Shown here: positions 35,490 through 46,305 of the stretch, in pieces
How the letters are laid out: each line of letters starts with the position of its first letter
Numbering within the stretch: the stretch's first letter is position 1
NCBI RefSeq assembly: GCF_013035315.1
Contig: NZ_WQHP01000002.1
Location: forward strand, 186,001 to 250,000
From: Ruegeria arenilitoris
GTDB lineage: Bacteria; Pseudomonadota; Alphaproteobacteria; Rhodobacterales; Rhodobacteraceae
Direction: 5' to 3'
DNA length: 64,000 bases
Notes under the pieces: model-generated
Told to the model about the DNA's origin: nothing
Databases searched by the model: none
What the model saw: the letters and a program-made list of their open reading frames with translations, nothing else
Made by a program: the position numbers and the translations under genes

Positions 35490-36712
35490 AGCTCGGCGTT
35501 CATTCCGAGATCGGAAAGCTCAACAAGGTGATCGTCTCGCGCCCTTCACTGGCGCATGATCGCCTGACACCGCGAAACTGCGAAGAGCTTTTGTTCGATG
35601 ACGTGATCTGGGTCGAACAGGCCCGCAAGGACCACGCCGAATTCTGCTCGCTCATGCGGGAACGCGGGGTCGAGGTCTATGACATTCAGGATCTGCTCGC
35701 CCAAGCCATCGCGGAAGATCCAGCAGCGCGCGCCTTCCTTCTGGACCGTCTGATCACGCCCAACATGGTCGGCCTGGGCTTTTCCGTAGAAATGCGGGCT
35801 TGGTTGGACGAGATGGACGCCAAGCTACTTGCTCGCCATATGCTTGGCGGCATCATCTTCGCAGACCTGCCCAAAGGCATGATCGACGAACAGTTCGGTG
35901 ATCTGGTTTCTCTGGGCGACTTCATCCTTCCCGCCATCCCCAATGCGCAGTTCCAGCGCGACCCCTCCTGCTGGATTTTCGATGGCGTGACGACGAACCC
36001 AATGTTCTGGCCCGCTCGCAAGCCGGAAACCCTGATCATGCGTACGGTGTATCGCCACCATAAGATGTTCAAGGACGCCGAGTTCGAGTTCTGGTGGGGC
36101 GACAGCGACGACGATTTCGGCCTCGCCTCGGTCGAGGGTGGCGACGTTCAACCGGTGGGCAACGGCACTGTCTTCATTGGAATGGGCGAACGCACAACCC
36201 GGCAGGCCGTCGCACAGGTAGCGGAAGCATTGTTCAGGAAAGGCGGTGCTGAACGTGTCGTCGCCTGTGCCATGCCAAAAAGCCGCGCGGCCATGCATCT
36301 GGATACCGTCTTCACTTGCCTTGACCACGACAAGGTCACCGCATTCTCGGAAGTCGCGGACCAGATCACCTGTATCTCGATCCGCCCGGGCGACCGCGGG
36401 GACTTGGATATCCACGTGGAAAAAGGGCACTTGTTCGAAGTCTACAAGGAAGCCCTGGGATTGAATTCGCTTGAGGTCATTTCGACCGGCGGCAACGAGT
36501 TCCAGGCCGAGCGCGAACAGTGGGATGACGGCAATAACGTCGTGGCCCTCTCGCCCGGTGTGGTCGTCGGCTATGCGCGCAACACTTTTACGAATGGCAA
36601 GATGCGCGCGGCCGGCGTCGAGGTGATCGAAATCTCGGGTCAGGAATTGGGACGCGGTCGCGGTGGTGGCCACTGCATGACCTGCCCGATCGACCGCGAC
36701 CCCGCCTATTGA
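35486..36712 (+). CDS. arcA: Arginine deiminase
   Basis: This 408-residue cytoplasmic enzyme hydrolyses arginine to citrulline and ammonia. The N-terminus ([20 protein letters not shown]) and the motif [14 protein letters not shown] are diagnostic. The catalytic cysteine is C397 in [13 protein letters not shown], and a catalytic His/Asp/Glu set is visible around FEFWWGD and [13 protein letters not shown] strong AAAGGAGAG site precedes the ATG. The start overlaps the permease gene. It is the first enzyme of the ADI pathway encoded here. Confidence 0.96.
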   Translation: MKLGVHSEIGKLNKVIVSRPSLAHDRLTPRNCEELLFDDVIWVEQARKDHAEFCSLMRERGVEVYDIQDLLAQAIAEDPAARAFLLDRLITPNMVGLGFSVEMRAWLDEMDAKLLARHMLGGIIFADLPKGMIDEQFGDLVSLGDFILPAIPNAQFQRDPSCWIFDGVTTNPMFWPARKPETLIMRTVYRHHKMFKDAEFEFWWGDSDDDFGLASVEGGDVQPVGNGTVFIGMGERTTRQAVAQVAEALFRKGGAERVVACAMPKSRAAMHLDTVFTCLDHDKVTAFSEVADQITCISIRPGDRGDLDIHVEKGHLFEVYKEALGLNSLEVISTGGNEFQAEREQWDDGNNVVALSPGVVVGYARNTFTNGKMRAAGVEVIEISGQELGRGRGGGHCMTCPIDRDPAY

Positions 36713-36767
36713 ATTTACCAAGGGTGCAGCCCCCTGCGCCCGCTGATTTTTGTTAGGGAGAGACAAA

Positions 36768-37766
36768 ATGGCATTCAATCTCAAAGGCCGTAGCTATCTG
36801 AAAATCGCCGATTTCAGCCAGCGTGAAATGCTGTACCTGCTGGATCTGGCCCGCGATCTGAAACGCGCCAAATACGCCCGCGCCGAACAGCCCTCGCTGA
36901 CCGGCAAGAACATCTGCTTGATCTTCGAGAAGACCTCGACGCGTACTCGTTGCGCATTTGAAGTGGCGGCCTACGATCAGGGTGCGAACATTACGTATCT
37001 CGATCCATCGGGCTCGCAAATCGGGCACAAGGAGTCGATGAAAGACACGGCGCGCGTTTTGGGCCGCATGTTCGACGGGATTGAATTCCGCGGTGCTGGT
37101 CAGGACATGGTTGAAACGCTGTCAGAATATGCCGGTGTTCCGGTCTATAACGGTCTGACCGACGACTGGCATCCGACCCAGATGCTTGCCGATATGCAGA
37201 CCATGATCGAGCACGCAGACAAGCCCCGTAAGGACATTGTCTATGCCTATTCGGGCGACTGTCGGTCGAACATGGGCAACTCGCTACTGATGTTGGGCGC
37301 GATCATGGGCTGCGACGTCCGGATGATTTCGCCGAAAGAAACCCAGCCCCATGACGATGTACGCGAATTGGCGATGGAGCGGGCTGAAAAGACCGGCGCA
37401 CGTGTGACCATCACCGACGATACCTCGGCCGTAGAAGGCGCGGATTTCATCCATACCGATGTCTGGGTGTCGATGGGTGAGCCAAAAGAGGTCTGGGCCG
37501 AGCGGATCAAGCTGCTGAGTCCTTATCAGGTCAACATGGATCTGATGAAGAAAACTAACAATCCAGCCGTCAAGTTCATGCACTGCCTGCCCGCCTTCCA
37601 CAATCTGGAGACCAAGGTCGGTCAGGACATTCACGAACAGTTCGGCATCACCGAGATGGAAGTGACCGAGGAGGTTTTCGAAAGCGATATGAACATCGCG
37701 TTCGAGCAAGCCGAAAACCGGATGCACACGATCAAGGCGATCCTTGTCGCCACATTGGGAGCCTGA
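36768..37766 (+). CDS. arcB: Ornithine carbamoyltransferase, catabolic
   Basis: The protein has 332 residues. The carbamoyl-phosphate motif S57-T-R-T-R61 lies in [15 protein letters not shown], and the ornithine-binding/catalytic HCLPAFHN motif near residue 270. In this operon it should run in the catabolic direction, phosphorolysing citrulline to ornithine and carbamoyl phosphate. ATG 36768 follows AGGGAGAG; the frame opens 18 nt earlier. It lies 55 nt after arcA and 3 nt before arcC. Confidence 0.96.
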   Translation: MAFNLKGRSYLKIADFSQREMLYLLDLARDLKRAKYARAEQPSLTGKNICLIFEKTSTRTRCAFEVAAYDQGANITYLDPSGSQIGHKESMKDTARVLGRMFDGIEFRGAGQDMVETLSEYAGVPVYNGLTDDWHPTQMLADMQTMIEHADKPRKDIVYAYSGDCRSNMGNSLLMLGAIMGCDVRMISPKETQPHDDVRELAMERAEKTGARVTITDDTSAVEGADFIHTDVWVSMGEPKEVWAERIKLLSPYQVNMDLMKKTNNPAVKFMHCLPAFHNLETKVGQDIHEQFGITEMEVTEEVFESDMNIAFEQAENRMHTIKAILVATLGA

Positions 37767-37769
37767 ACC

Positions 37770-38708
37770 ATGGGTCGCGTTGTTGTAGCACTCGGTGGCA
37801 ACGCGCTTCTCAAACGGGGTGAGGCGATGACAGCGGACAATCAGCGCAAGAACGCGAAGATTGCCGCCGAAGCCCTCGCCCCGCTCTGCGAAGCGCACGA
37901 AACCGTCATCACTCATGGCAATGGTCCGCAGGTCGGGATGCTGGCCCTGCAAGAGATCATGTATACGGATGTCGAGGAGTACCCGCTGGACGTTTTGGTC
38001 GGCGAAACGATGGGCATGATCGGCTATATGATCGAGCAGGAGCTTGGTAACATCCTGCCCTTCGAGCATCACATCGCCACTCTATTGACCATGATCGAGG
38101 TAGACCCGAGCGACCCGGCCTTTGACAATCCGACCAAGTTCATCGGGCAGGTTTATTCCGAAGCGGACGCCAAGAAAGAGGCGGCTGACAATGGCTGGAC
38201 GGTGAAACCGGATGGCGAGTACTGGCGACGCGTTGTGCCATCGCCCCGCCCGAAACGTATTTTTCAGGTCGAACCGATCCGTTGGATCTTGGAAAAGGGC
38301 GCGACCGTGATCGCTGCTGGCGGAGGCGGCATCCCGACGATGTACGAGGCGGGTGCTGAACGGAAACTGGTTGGGGTCGAAGCCGTCATCGACAAGGATT
38401 TCGCCTCGTGCCTTCTGGCGCAGAACCTTGGCGCAGATTTCTTTGTCATCGCTACAGATGCAGAAGCCGTATTCCTGAACTGGGGAACGCCTGACCAAAA
38501 AGGCATTCGGTCGATCACCCCCAACGCGTTGGATGAGTACGACTTCCCCGCTGGATCAATGGGTCCCAAGGTGCAGGCCGCCCAGGACTTTGTGCGATCC
38601 TCGGGCGGTCGCGCGATCATTTGCGCCCTAGCCGATGTTCCTGCAGCCGTTCGCGGTGAAAAAGGGACAACCGTATCGCTGGAGGCGGGGGGAACACAGT
38701 TTCACTAG
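37770..38708 (+). CDS. arcC: Carbamate kinase
   Basis: The 312-residue protein has the amino-acid-kinase fold with the N-terminal [14 protein letters not shown] motif and [15 protein letters not shown]. It carries [13 protein letters not shown] and [13 protein letters not shown], diagnostic for carbamate kinase. It transfers the phosphate of carbamoyl phosphate to ADP, giving the ATP yield of the arginine deiminase pathway. It is the last gene of the operon, followed by a strong hairpin terminator. Confidence 0.96.
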   Translation: MGRVVVALGGNALLKRGEAMTADNQRKNAKIAAEALAPLCEAHETVITHGNGPQVGMLALQEIMYTDVEEYPLDVLVGETMGMIGYMIEQELGNILPFEHHIATLLTMIEVDPSDPAFDNPTKFIGQVYSEADAKKEAADNGWTVKPDGEYWRRVVPSPRPKRIFQVEPIRWILEKGATVIAAGGGGIPTMYEAGAERKLVGVEAVIDKDFASCLLAQNLGADFFVIATDAEAVFLNWGTPDQKGIRSITPNALDEYDFPAGSMGPKVQAAQDFVRSSGGRAIICALADVPAAVRGEKGTTVSLEAGGTQFH

Positions 38709-38802
38709 GTTGCTATTGCCCGGAACGCCTGCACAAAACCGCCAATGCGTTGGATCTCGACTAACGTATCGTTCAACGAACTTCGGATCACTGTCATAGA
38801 AA

Positions 38803-38833
38803 CAACAAAGGCGCCCTTGGGCGCCTTGTTTTA
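38803..38833. terminator. Bidirectional terminator between arcC and tRNA-Pro
   Basis: A hairpin (GGCGCC-CTTG-GGCGCC core with flanking AACAA/TTGTT pairs) is followed by TTGTTTTATT on the plus strand and preceded by A-rich sequence. It lies after arcC and, on the minus strand, just after the tRNA 3' end, so it can serve both. Confidence 0.8.
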
Positions 38834-38834
38834 T

Positions 38835-38911
38835 TGGTCGGAGTGAGAGGATTCGAACCTCCGACCCCTGCCTCCCGAAGACAGTGCTCTACCAGGCTGA
38901 GCTACACTCCG
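38835..38911 (-). tRNA. tRNA-Pro (anticodon CGG)
   Basis: The 77-nt cloverleaf on the minus strand has acceptor arms CGGAGTG and CACTCCG. The D-arm is GCTC-AGCCTGGTA-GAGC, and the anticodon stem CTGTC/GGCAG carries the loop TTCGGGA with anticodon CGG. The T-arm is GGTTCGAATCC. The 3' CCA is encoded. The C1-G72 pair and overall sequence are typical of bacterial proline tRNAs. Confidence 0.97.
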
Positions 38912-39003
38912 ACCGTGGCGCGTGATCTATACCTGCGGTTTTGGATGTGCAAGAGGCATTTTGGTGCCCGGCGCGCGAATTGCGCAATGACCTCTAAATC
39001 GGT

Positions 39004-40119
39004 TCAGGTTAGGGGGTCGGTGCGGTACAGGCGGATTTTGGTACCGCCATGGTCGACAACCGGGCCGGGGGGTAACAACGGCAAGCGGGTCGAACGTGCA
39101 AGGCTTACGTTACTTGTCACGATGCCGACACGCCAACCCTTGAATCTGGACTGCAACGTCTTTCCCAGACTGCCATAAACGGATCGCAGGCGTTTCTCGT
39201 CGCCGATCCGCGCGCCGTAGGGTGGGTTAACGATGACCAGACCGGTGGGGCCCTGTGGGGGTTTGATGTCGCTGACCGGTCGTGTCTGAAACACAGTAAC
39301 GTCGGCAACACCGGCACGCTCTGCGTTTTTTATTGACGCCTCGACCGCCCCTGCATTGCGGTCCGATCCATGAAAGATCACGTCCGGCTTCGCCGAATGA
39401 TCCTGCTGTTGCATGGACGACCAGAGATTCTGTTCAAAACTGACCAAATTCTCGAAGGCAAAACTGCGGGACCGACCCGGGCGCAGCCCAGATGCGATCT
39501 CGGCGGCCTCGATGACAAAGGTGCCGGACCCGCACATCGGATCTAGGACTGGTTCAGACCCATCAAATCCACATTCGCTCAGGAACATTGCGGCCATCGT
39601 CTCGCGCATGGGGGCTTTGGCGACGGCTGGTTTGTGCCCGCGTTTGTGCAATGGCTCGCCCGAGCTGTCTATTGAGAAGGTGCAGATGTCTTTTTCAATG
39701 CGCAGCAGGACGCGCAGCGCGGCATCAGGCGCGATTGGAGCGCCCAGGGTTTCGGTGATCGCCTTCTCGACCCGCTGACGTGCAGCGCCCGCGTGATAGA
39801 TTCGAGACTTTCGGCTGGTTGCTTCAACCCTTACGGGGACATCGGGGCGCAGGAACTCAGCCCATGGGAACTTGCGCGACCGTTTGTCCAACTGCGCCAG
39901 GTGGACCGCAGGGAACCCGCCCAACCGCACCAGAACCTTGTTCGCCCCGCGCAGGCAGAGGTTCGCGCGCCAGACTTCTTGCCAACCTCCGCGGCAAGTA
40001 ACGCCCCCAGGGACTGGTTTTGCGGACGCGAATCCCTGTTCGACCGCCTCGGCATGCAAGGGCGCTTCGAGACCAGGCGTGGCTACCAAAAAGATTTCAA
40101 AATCGTCGTTTTGTTTCAT
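39004..40119 (-). CDS. THUMP-domain class I SAM-dependent RNA methyltransferase
   Basis: The 371-residue protein resembles the RlmL/YcbY N-terminal half. A ferredoxin-like N-terminal part and a THUMP RNA-binding domain (about 50-150) precede a Rossmann methyltransferase with the SAM motif LDPMCGSGTFVIEAAEIA and the amino-methyltransferase motif NPPYG (near 300), which indicates N-methylation of a base, usually G2445-type 23S rRNA guanine. The exact target is inferred from the family. It stands alone between tRNA-Pro and the nqr operon, divergent from nqrA across 288 nt with no further gene visible. Confidence 0.88.
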   Translation of the reverse strand: MKQNDDFEIFLVATPGLEAPLHAEAVEQGFASAKPVPGGVTCRGGWQEVWRANLCLRGANKVLVRLGGFPAVHLAQLDKRSRKFPWAEFLRPDVPVRVEATSRKSRIYHAGAARQRVEKAITETLGAPIAPDAALRVLLRIEKDICTFSIDSSGEPLHKRGHKPAVAKAPMRETMAAMFLSECGFDGSEPVLDPMCGSGTFVIEAAEIASGLRPGRSRSFAFENLVSFEQNLWSSMQQQDHSAKPDVIFHGSDRNAGAVEASIKNAERAGVADVTVFQTRPVSDIKPPQGPTGLVIVNPPYGARIGDEKRLRSVYGSLGKTLQSRFKGWRVGIVTSNVSLARSTRLPLLPPGPVVDHGGTKIRLYRTDPLT

Positions 40120-40407
40120 CCCCGGTGCTTACACCGGAAGCTCGACAGGTGCGATATGCAATTTCATTGGGCCGAAAAGCGACCCTTCAAAGGAATTTGA
40201 CAATAAATCCGTATTTTCGTCGGTAACGGGTTTGCGTTTAGCACCGTCCCCGCGTAAAGGGTGCCTGATCAAAACGAAGCTTGGAATGGAAACAGGTGCC
40301 ATGCGCCTTTTTCTGCTCGCAGGCTCCCACATACAGGTTGTTTTGTGCCACTATAGAGTGGTGGGAACGACGTGTTGCAGGAAAGAGGCTTGGAAGACCG
40401 TAGCGAC

Positions 40408-41751
40408 ATGCAAACTTTCAAACTGAAAAAAGGGTTGGAACTGCCGGTGCAAGGTGCGCCAGAGCAAAAAATCCAACCGGGTCCTGAATTCAGCTCAGTT
40501 GGGGTTTTGGGGGCCGATTATCTGGGCCTGAAACCACGTATGCTGGTTCAGGAAGGCGATGAGGTTCAGCGGGGCACACCGCTGTTCTGCCACAAGGACG
40601 TGCCCGAGGCGATGATGGTTGCCCCGCTCAGCGGTAAGGTTGTGGCCATCAACCGCGGCGCGCGCCGGGTTTTGCAGAGCGTCGTGATCGAGGTTTCGGA
40701 CGCCAACGACACTGGTCTCGACTTTTCCGGCGTCGGCAACGGTGACACCGCCGAAGGCGTGACCGAACGCCTGTGTGCCGCTGGTCTTTGGACTGCATTC
40801 CGCACGCGTCCTTATTCCAAAATGGCCGTGCCGGGCACCACGCCTGCCGCCATTTTCGTCACGGCAATGGACAGTGAACCGCTGGCTGCTGATGCCGCGA
40901 CGATCATTCAGGATGCAGGCGACGCCTTTGCCGCTGGCCTGAGCGCCATTGCAAAGTTGACCGAGGGCAAGACCTACCTTTGCCAGAAAGACGGTGACGT
41001 CCTTCCGGGCGCAGATGTTCCGGGTGTAGAGGCGGCTGCGTTTTCCGGCCCGCACCCCGCTGGTTTGGCTGGCACACACATCCACTTCCTCGAGCCGCTG
41101 GCCGGTGAAAAGCAGGTTTGGACGATCGGATATCAGGATGTCATCGCCATTGGTCGCCTGATGCAGACCGGCCATTTGGATCCGAACATCGTGGTGGCCC
41201 TGTCGGGCCCAGGTGCACGGCAGCCGCGTCTGATCCGTACAGTCATGGGGGCCTCGACCGACGATTTGACCCGCGATGAGATCAACGTTGATGGCACCGC
41301 CCGCGTGATTTCCGGCTCGATCCTGTCTGGTCGCCATGCAGCGGGTGCAGAGGCCTATCTGGGCCGTTTCGCGCGCCAGATCAGCATCATCCGCGAAGAT
41401 CATGATCAGCATACGCTGGGTTGGATCCTTCCGATGCCGTCGAAATACGCGGTGCAACCGGTTTTGGGTTCGGCTTTTGCAAAGAAGCTGTTCTCATTCA
41501 CGTCCAACCTGAACGGTGGACGGCGCGCAATGGTGCCGACCGGCACGTTCGAGCAGCTGATGCCGCAGGACTATCTGCCGACACAGCTGCTGCGCGCGCT
41601 GCTGGTGATGGACACAGATACTGCACAGGCGCTGGGTGCGCTGGAGCTGGACGAAGAGGATCTGGGCCTCGTCGGCTTTGCCTGTCCGGCGAAATATGAA
41701 TATGGGCTGGCGCTGCGCGACTGCCTGACCAAGATTGAAAAGGAGGGCTGA
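40408..41751 (+). CDS. nqrA: Na+-translocating NADH:quinone reductase subunit A
   Basis: The protein has 447 residues, the usual NqrA size. NqrA is the membrane-attached cytoplasmic subunit involved in ubiquinone binding. The N-terminus (FKLKKGLELPVQGAPEQKI) and the lipoyl-like segment (VQEGDEVQRGTPLFCHKDVPEAMMVAPLSGKVVAI) are characteristic, and the C-terminal region carries GWILPMPSKYAVQPV. ATG 40408 begins the conserved sequence; the frame opens 36 nt earlier. It starts the six-gene nqrABCDEF operon. Confidence 0.96.
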   Translation: MQTFKLKKGLELPVQGAPEQKIQPGPEFSSVGVLGADYLGLKPRMLVQEGDEVQRGTPLFCHKDVPEAMMVAPLSGKVVAINRGARRVLQSVVIEVSDANDTGLDFSGVGNGDTAEGVTERLCAAGLWTAFRTRPYSKMAVPGTTPAAIFVTAMDSEPLAADAATIIQDAGDAFAAGLSAIAKLTEGKTYLCQKDGDVLPGADVPGVEAAAFSGPHPAGLAGTHIHFLEPLAGEKQVWTIGYQDVIAIGRLMQTGHLDPNIVVALSGPGARQPRLIRTVMGASTDDLTRDEINVDGTARVISGSILSGRHAAGAEAYLGRFARQISIIREDHDQHTLGWILPMPSKYAVQPVLGSAFAKKLFSFTSNLNGGRRAMVPTGTFEQLMPQDYLPTQLLRALLVMDTDTAQALGALELDEEDLGLVGFACPAKYEYGLALRDCLTKIEKEG

Positions 41752-41756
41752 TCCGA

Positions 41757-42965
41757 ATGGGTTTGCGTAGCTTCTTTGATCGGATCGAGCCGAACTTTAC
41801 CAAGGGCGGCAAGTACGAGAAGTACTTCCCCATCTACGAGATGGTGGAAAGCTTCATCTACACTCCGAAAACCGTAACAACCGCTGCACCTCATGCGCGT
41901 TCCTACGTGGATATGAAGCGGATCATGACATATGTCGTGATCGCGACGATCCCCTGTATCCTGTGGGGGATGTACAACACCGGCTATCAGGCTAACTCGG
42001 CGATTGCTGCGCTTGGCCCGGATGCGGCCACCGGCTGGCGGATCGCCATTCTGCAGATGTTCGGTATCTCACTGAACCCTGACAGCATCTTTGCCTGTTT
42101 CATGCATGGTCTGATGTACTTCCTGCCGATCTACATCACGACGCTGGTCGCGGGTGGTATTTTCGAGGTCATCTTTGCAACCGTACGCGGCCACGAGGTT
42201 AACGAAGGCTTCCTTGTAACCTCAATGCTTTACACGTTGATCATGCCTGCATCTGCCCCTCTGTGGCAGGTCGCTTTGGGCATCATCTTTGGTGTGGTCA
42301 TCGGTAAAGAAGTCTTTGGCGGTACTGGCAAAAACTTCCTGAACCCCGCGCTTGTAGGCCGTGCGTTCCTATACTTCGCATACCCTGCGAACATGTCGGG
42401 CGACACGGTTTGGACCCCGGTTGACGGGTTCTCGGGCGCGACGGCTCTGTCTGTGTCGGCCTCGGAAGGCTTTCAGGCGCTGGCGACCGAAGGGCTGACC
42501 TGGTGGAATGCGTTCCTGGGTCAGATGCAGGGGAGTTTTGGCGAAACGTCGACGCTGGCCTGTCTGATTGGTCTGGCATTCCTGTTGACAACGCGGATCG
42601 CAAACTACCGTCTGATTGTCGGCTGTTTGGCGGGTACTATTGGTCTGACGCTGCTGTTCAACCTGATCGGATCGGACACCAACCCGATGTTCGCGATGCC
42701 TTGGTACTGGCACATCGTGGTCGGCGGCTATGCTTTCGGTCTGGCCTTCATGGTGACCGAGCCTGTTTCGGCCAGCCATACCAACATGGGGCGCTATTTC
42801 TACGGTGCGCTGATCGGTATCATGGTTGTGCTGATCCGGGTGGTGAACCCCGCTTTCCCCGAAGGCATGATGCTGGCAATCCTGTTCGGTAACGTCTTTG
42901 CACCACTGATCGACTACTTCGTCGTTCAGGCAAACATCAAACGGAGGGCGCGTCGCCATGTCTGA
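41757..42965 (+). CDS. nqrB: Na+-translocating NADH:quinone reductase subunit B
   Basis: The 402-residue integral membrane subunit has about ten helices. It carries covalently bound FMN at the conserved threonine of VDGFSGAT (T229 here), attached by ApbE, plus riboflavin; it forms the Na+ channel with D and E. The stretch GKEVFGGTGKNFLNPALVGRAFLYFAYP is diagnostic. The stop overlaps the nqrC start by 8 nt. Confidence 0.96.
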   Translation: MGLRSFFDRIEPNFTKGGKYEKYFPIYEMVESFIYTPKTVTTAAPHARSYVDMKRIMTYVVIATIPCILWGMYNTGYQANSAIAALGPDAATGWRIAILQMFGISLNPDSIFACFMHGLMYFLPIYITTLVAGGIFEVIFATVRGHEVNEGFLVTSMLYTLIMPASAPLWQVALGIIFGVVIGKEVFGGTGKNFLNPALVGRAFLYFAYPANMSGDTVWTPVDGFSGATALSVSASEGFQALATEGLTWWNAFLGQMQGSFGETSTLACLIGLAFLLTTRIANYRLIVGCLAGTIGLTLLFNLIGSDTNPMFAMPWYWHIVVGGYAFGLAFMVTEPVSASHTNMGRYFYGALIGIMVVLIRVVNPAFPEGMMLAILFGNVFAPLIDYFVVQANIKRRARRHV

Positions 42966-43772
42966 TACGCAATCCCCAGAACCCAAGGGCGCGATTGCCA
43001 AGTTTCTGGCGGCCTCGCCGGACTCGGTTGGCAAGACGATCTTTATCGCTGTTGCGGTGTGCCTTGTGGCTTCGATGGTCGTGTCTGCCGCAGCCGTAAG
43101 CCTGCGCCCTGTGCAGGAAGCCAACGCGCTCAAGGACAAGCAGATCAACGTTCTGCAGGTGGCAGGCGTTTACGAACCGGGCGTCGATGTCTCTGAGGCA
43201 TTTGCCAAGTTCGAGCCGCATGTACTTGAACTGTCGACTGGCGAGTTTGTGGACGACAAGTTTGATCCGGCCACCTTCGACGATCTGGCTGCTGCCAGTG
43301 ACCCAGAGTTGAGCGTTGCGCTGGACGATGACCCTGCTGGTATCGGCCGCAAGGCTCTGTATCGCGTGATCTATCTGCTGCGGGACGATTCTGGCGAACT
43401 GGACAAGGTGATCCTGCCGCTGCACGGCTATGGTCTTTGGTCCACGCTGTATGGCTTCATCGCCCTGGAGAACAACGGGAACGACATCTTCGGTCTGCAA
43501 TTCTATCAGCACGGCGAAACCCCTGGCTTGGGTGCTGAGGTGGACAACCCTCGCTGGAAAGCACTGTGGAATGGCAAGAAACTGCGCGATGACGCGGGCG
43601 ATCTGCAGATCACCGTATCCAAGTCGCAACCTGCCGCTGGCCCCGACTTTTACGTAGACGCGCTGGCTGGTGCCACGCTGACCTCGGTAGGTGTCGATAA
43701 CCTGGTGAAATTCTGGATGGGTGATGCGGGCTACGCTCCGTTCCTGGCCAAACTGCAAGCAGGAGAGATTTG

Positions 43773-43773
<1 letters not shown>
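42958..43773 (+). CDS. nqrC: Na+-translocating NADH:quinone reductase subunit C
   Basis: The 271-residue protein has one N-terminal membrane segment ([21 protein letters not shown]) and a periplasmic FMN-binding domain. The flavinylated threonine is T240 in [13 protein letters not shown], where the usual S of SGAT is A. The domain also contains [16 protein letters not shown] and [15 protein letters not shown], both family-typical. It passes electrons between the 2Fe-2S centres and NqrB. Confidence 0.95.
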
Positions 43774-44425
<652 letters not shown>

Positions 44426-44426
<1 letters not shown>

Positions 44427-45034
44427 TGGAAGGTCTGATTTCACTGGCCGTAAAGGCCATCTTTGTTGAAAACCTGGCGCTCAGCTTCTTCCTCGGCATG
44501 TGTACCTTCATCGCCGTGTCCAAGAAGATTTCGACCGCGCTGGGTCTGGGTATTTCGGTCATGGTCGTGCAGGCCATCACGGTGCCCACGAACAACCTGC
44601 TGCTCAACTACCTGTTGAAGCCGGGCGCACTAGCTTGGGCTGGTTTCCCCGATGTGGACCTGACCTTCCTTGGCCTGATCTCGTATATCGGCGTGATTGC
44701 GGCGATGGTTCAGATCCTTGAGATGGTTTTGGATAAGTACTTCCCGCCGCTCTACAACGCGCTTGGTATCTTCCTGCCGCTGATCACGGTGAACTGCGCT
44801 ATCCTGGGTGGTTCGCTGTTCATGGTCGAGCGTGACTATAACTTCGCTGAGGCTGCCACCTATGGTCTGTCTTCTGGCTTTGGCTGGGCGCTGGCGATCA
44901 CCGCGATGGCGGGCGTGCGCGAAAAGCTGAAATACTCGGACATTCCGGATGGTCTGCAGGGTCTTGGTATCACCTTCATCACCGCGGGACTGATGGCGAT
45001 GGCCTTCATGTCCTTCTCGGGCGTGAAGCTGTAA
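44426..45034 (+). CDS. nqrE: Na+-translocating NADH:quinone reductase subunit E
   Basis: The 202-residue membrane subunit is homologous to NqrD with inverted topology. Typical stretches are [22 protein letters not shown] and [20 protein letters not shown], whose cysteines (MC, NC) fit the iron-binding positions. The start shares one base with the nqrD stop. Confidence 0.96.
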
Positions 45035-45044
45035 GGAGGCGTCG

Positions 45045-46268
45045 ATGGAAACGTTTAGCCTGGGCGTCGTCCTATTTACCCTGATCGTTATCGCTCTGGT
45101 CGCCATCATTATGGCGGCGCGGTCGAAACTGGTCTCGACCGGTGATGTGAACATCACCATTAACGGCGAGAAAACCATTTCCGTTCCAGCGGGCGGCAAG
45201 CTGCTGCAAACGCTGGCGGCCGAGAAGCTGTTCGTGCCTTCTGCGTGCGGTGGCGGTGGTACCTGTGCACAATGTCGTGTGCGTGTGCATTCGGGCGGCG
45301 GGTCGATCCTGCCGACTGAAGAAAGCCACATCACCAAGCGTGAAGCAGCCTGCGGCGACCGCCTGTCCTGTCAGGTCGCGGTCAAGCAGGACATGGACAT
45401 CGAAGTCCCCGAAGAGGTATTCGGCGTCAAGAAATGGGAATGCACGGTACGTTCGAACGAGAACGTTGCGACCTTCATCAAGGCGCTGACGTTGGATCTG
45501 CCGGAAGGCGAGGATGTGAACTTCCGCGCTGGCGGCTACATCCAGATCGAAGCGCCGGCCCACGCATTGAAGTACACGGACTTCGACGTCGAGGAAGAGT
45601 ACCGCGAAGACTGGGACCGCTTTAACCTGTGGCAGTACGAGTCGGTTGTTGCCGAACCGATCGAGCGTGCCTATTCGATGGCAAACTACCCGGACGAAAA
45701 AGGCATGATCATGCTGAACGTCCGTGTTGCCTCACCGCCTCCGGGGTCGGAAGGTATCCCTCCGGGTCAGATGTCGTCCTATATCTTCAACCTGAAGCCG
45801 GGTGACAAGGTAACCATCTCGGGTCCGTTTGGTGAGTTCTTTGCCCGCGAAACTGAGAAAGAGATGGTCTTTATCGGCGGTGGTGCTGGTATGGCGCCGA
45901 TGCGTAGCCACATCTTCGACCAGCTCAAGCGTCTTGAGAACCGCAACCGTAAGATCAGCTTCTGGTACGGTGCGCGTTCGAAGAAAGAGATGTTCTTTGT
46001 CGAAGACTTCGACACGCTGGCCGAAGAATTCGAGAATTTCGAATGGCATGTCGCCCTGTCGGACGCACAGCCCGAAGACGACTGGAAAGGCTATACCGGC
46101 TTCATCCACAATGTTCTGTTCGAAGAATACCTCAAGAACCACCCGGCACCTGAGGATTGTGAGTTCTACATGTGTGGCCCGCCGATCATGAACCAGTCGG
46201 TCATCAACATGCTGCTGGATCTGGGTGTGGACCGCGAAGACATCATGCTCGACGATTTCGGCGGGTAA
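45045..46268 (+). CDS. nqrF: Na+-translocating NADH:quinone reductase subunit F
   Basis: The 407-residue NADH-oxidising subunit has one N-terminal membrane helix (about 5-25) and a ferredoxin domain with [2Fe-2S] ligands C68, C74, C77 and C109. A ferredoxin-reductase domain follows with the FAD motif RAYSMANYP and NADH-binding [14 protein letters not shown] and [19 protein letters not shown] precedes the ATG. It is the last structural gene and is followed by a strong terminator. Confidence 0.97.
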   Translation: METFSLGVVLFTLIVIALVAIIMAARSKLVSTGDVNITINGEKTISVPAGGKLLQTLAAEKLFVPSACGGGGTCAQCRVRVHSGGGSILPTEESHITKREAACGDRLSCQVAVKQDMDIEVPEEVFGVKKWECTVRSNENVATFIKALTLDLPEGEDVNFRAGGYIQIEAPAHALKYTDFDVEEEYREDWDRFNLWQYESVVAEPIERAYSMANYPDEKGMIMLNVRVASPPPGSEGIPPGQMSSYIFNLKPGDKVTISGPFGEFFARETEKEMVFIGGGAGMAPMRSHIFDQLKRLENRNRKISFWYGARSKKEMFFVEDFDTLAEEFENFEWHVALSDAQPEDDWKGYTGFIHNVLFEEYLKNHPAPEDCEFYMCGPPIMNQSVINMLLDLGVDREDIMLDDFGG

Positions 46269-46273
46269 GAGAC

Positions 46274-46305
46274 AAAAAACCGGCGCTCAGGGCGCCGGTT
46301 TTTTT
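46274..46305. terminator. Bidirectional terminator after nqrF
   Basis: AACCGGCGC and GCGCCGGTT flank a short loop and are bordered by an A-run on the left and eight T residues on the right. It terminates nqrF and, read on the minus strand, the convergent nucleotide-sugar dehydrogenase gene, whose stop codon lies in the T-run. Confidence 0.9.

Noticed and set aside
38835..38911. tRNA-Pro as an integration site for a mobile element
   Set aside because: No integrase gene, repeated tRNA 3' end or direct repeat was seen on either side; the flanking genes look like stable chromosome.
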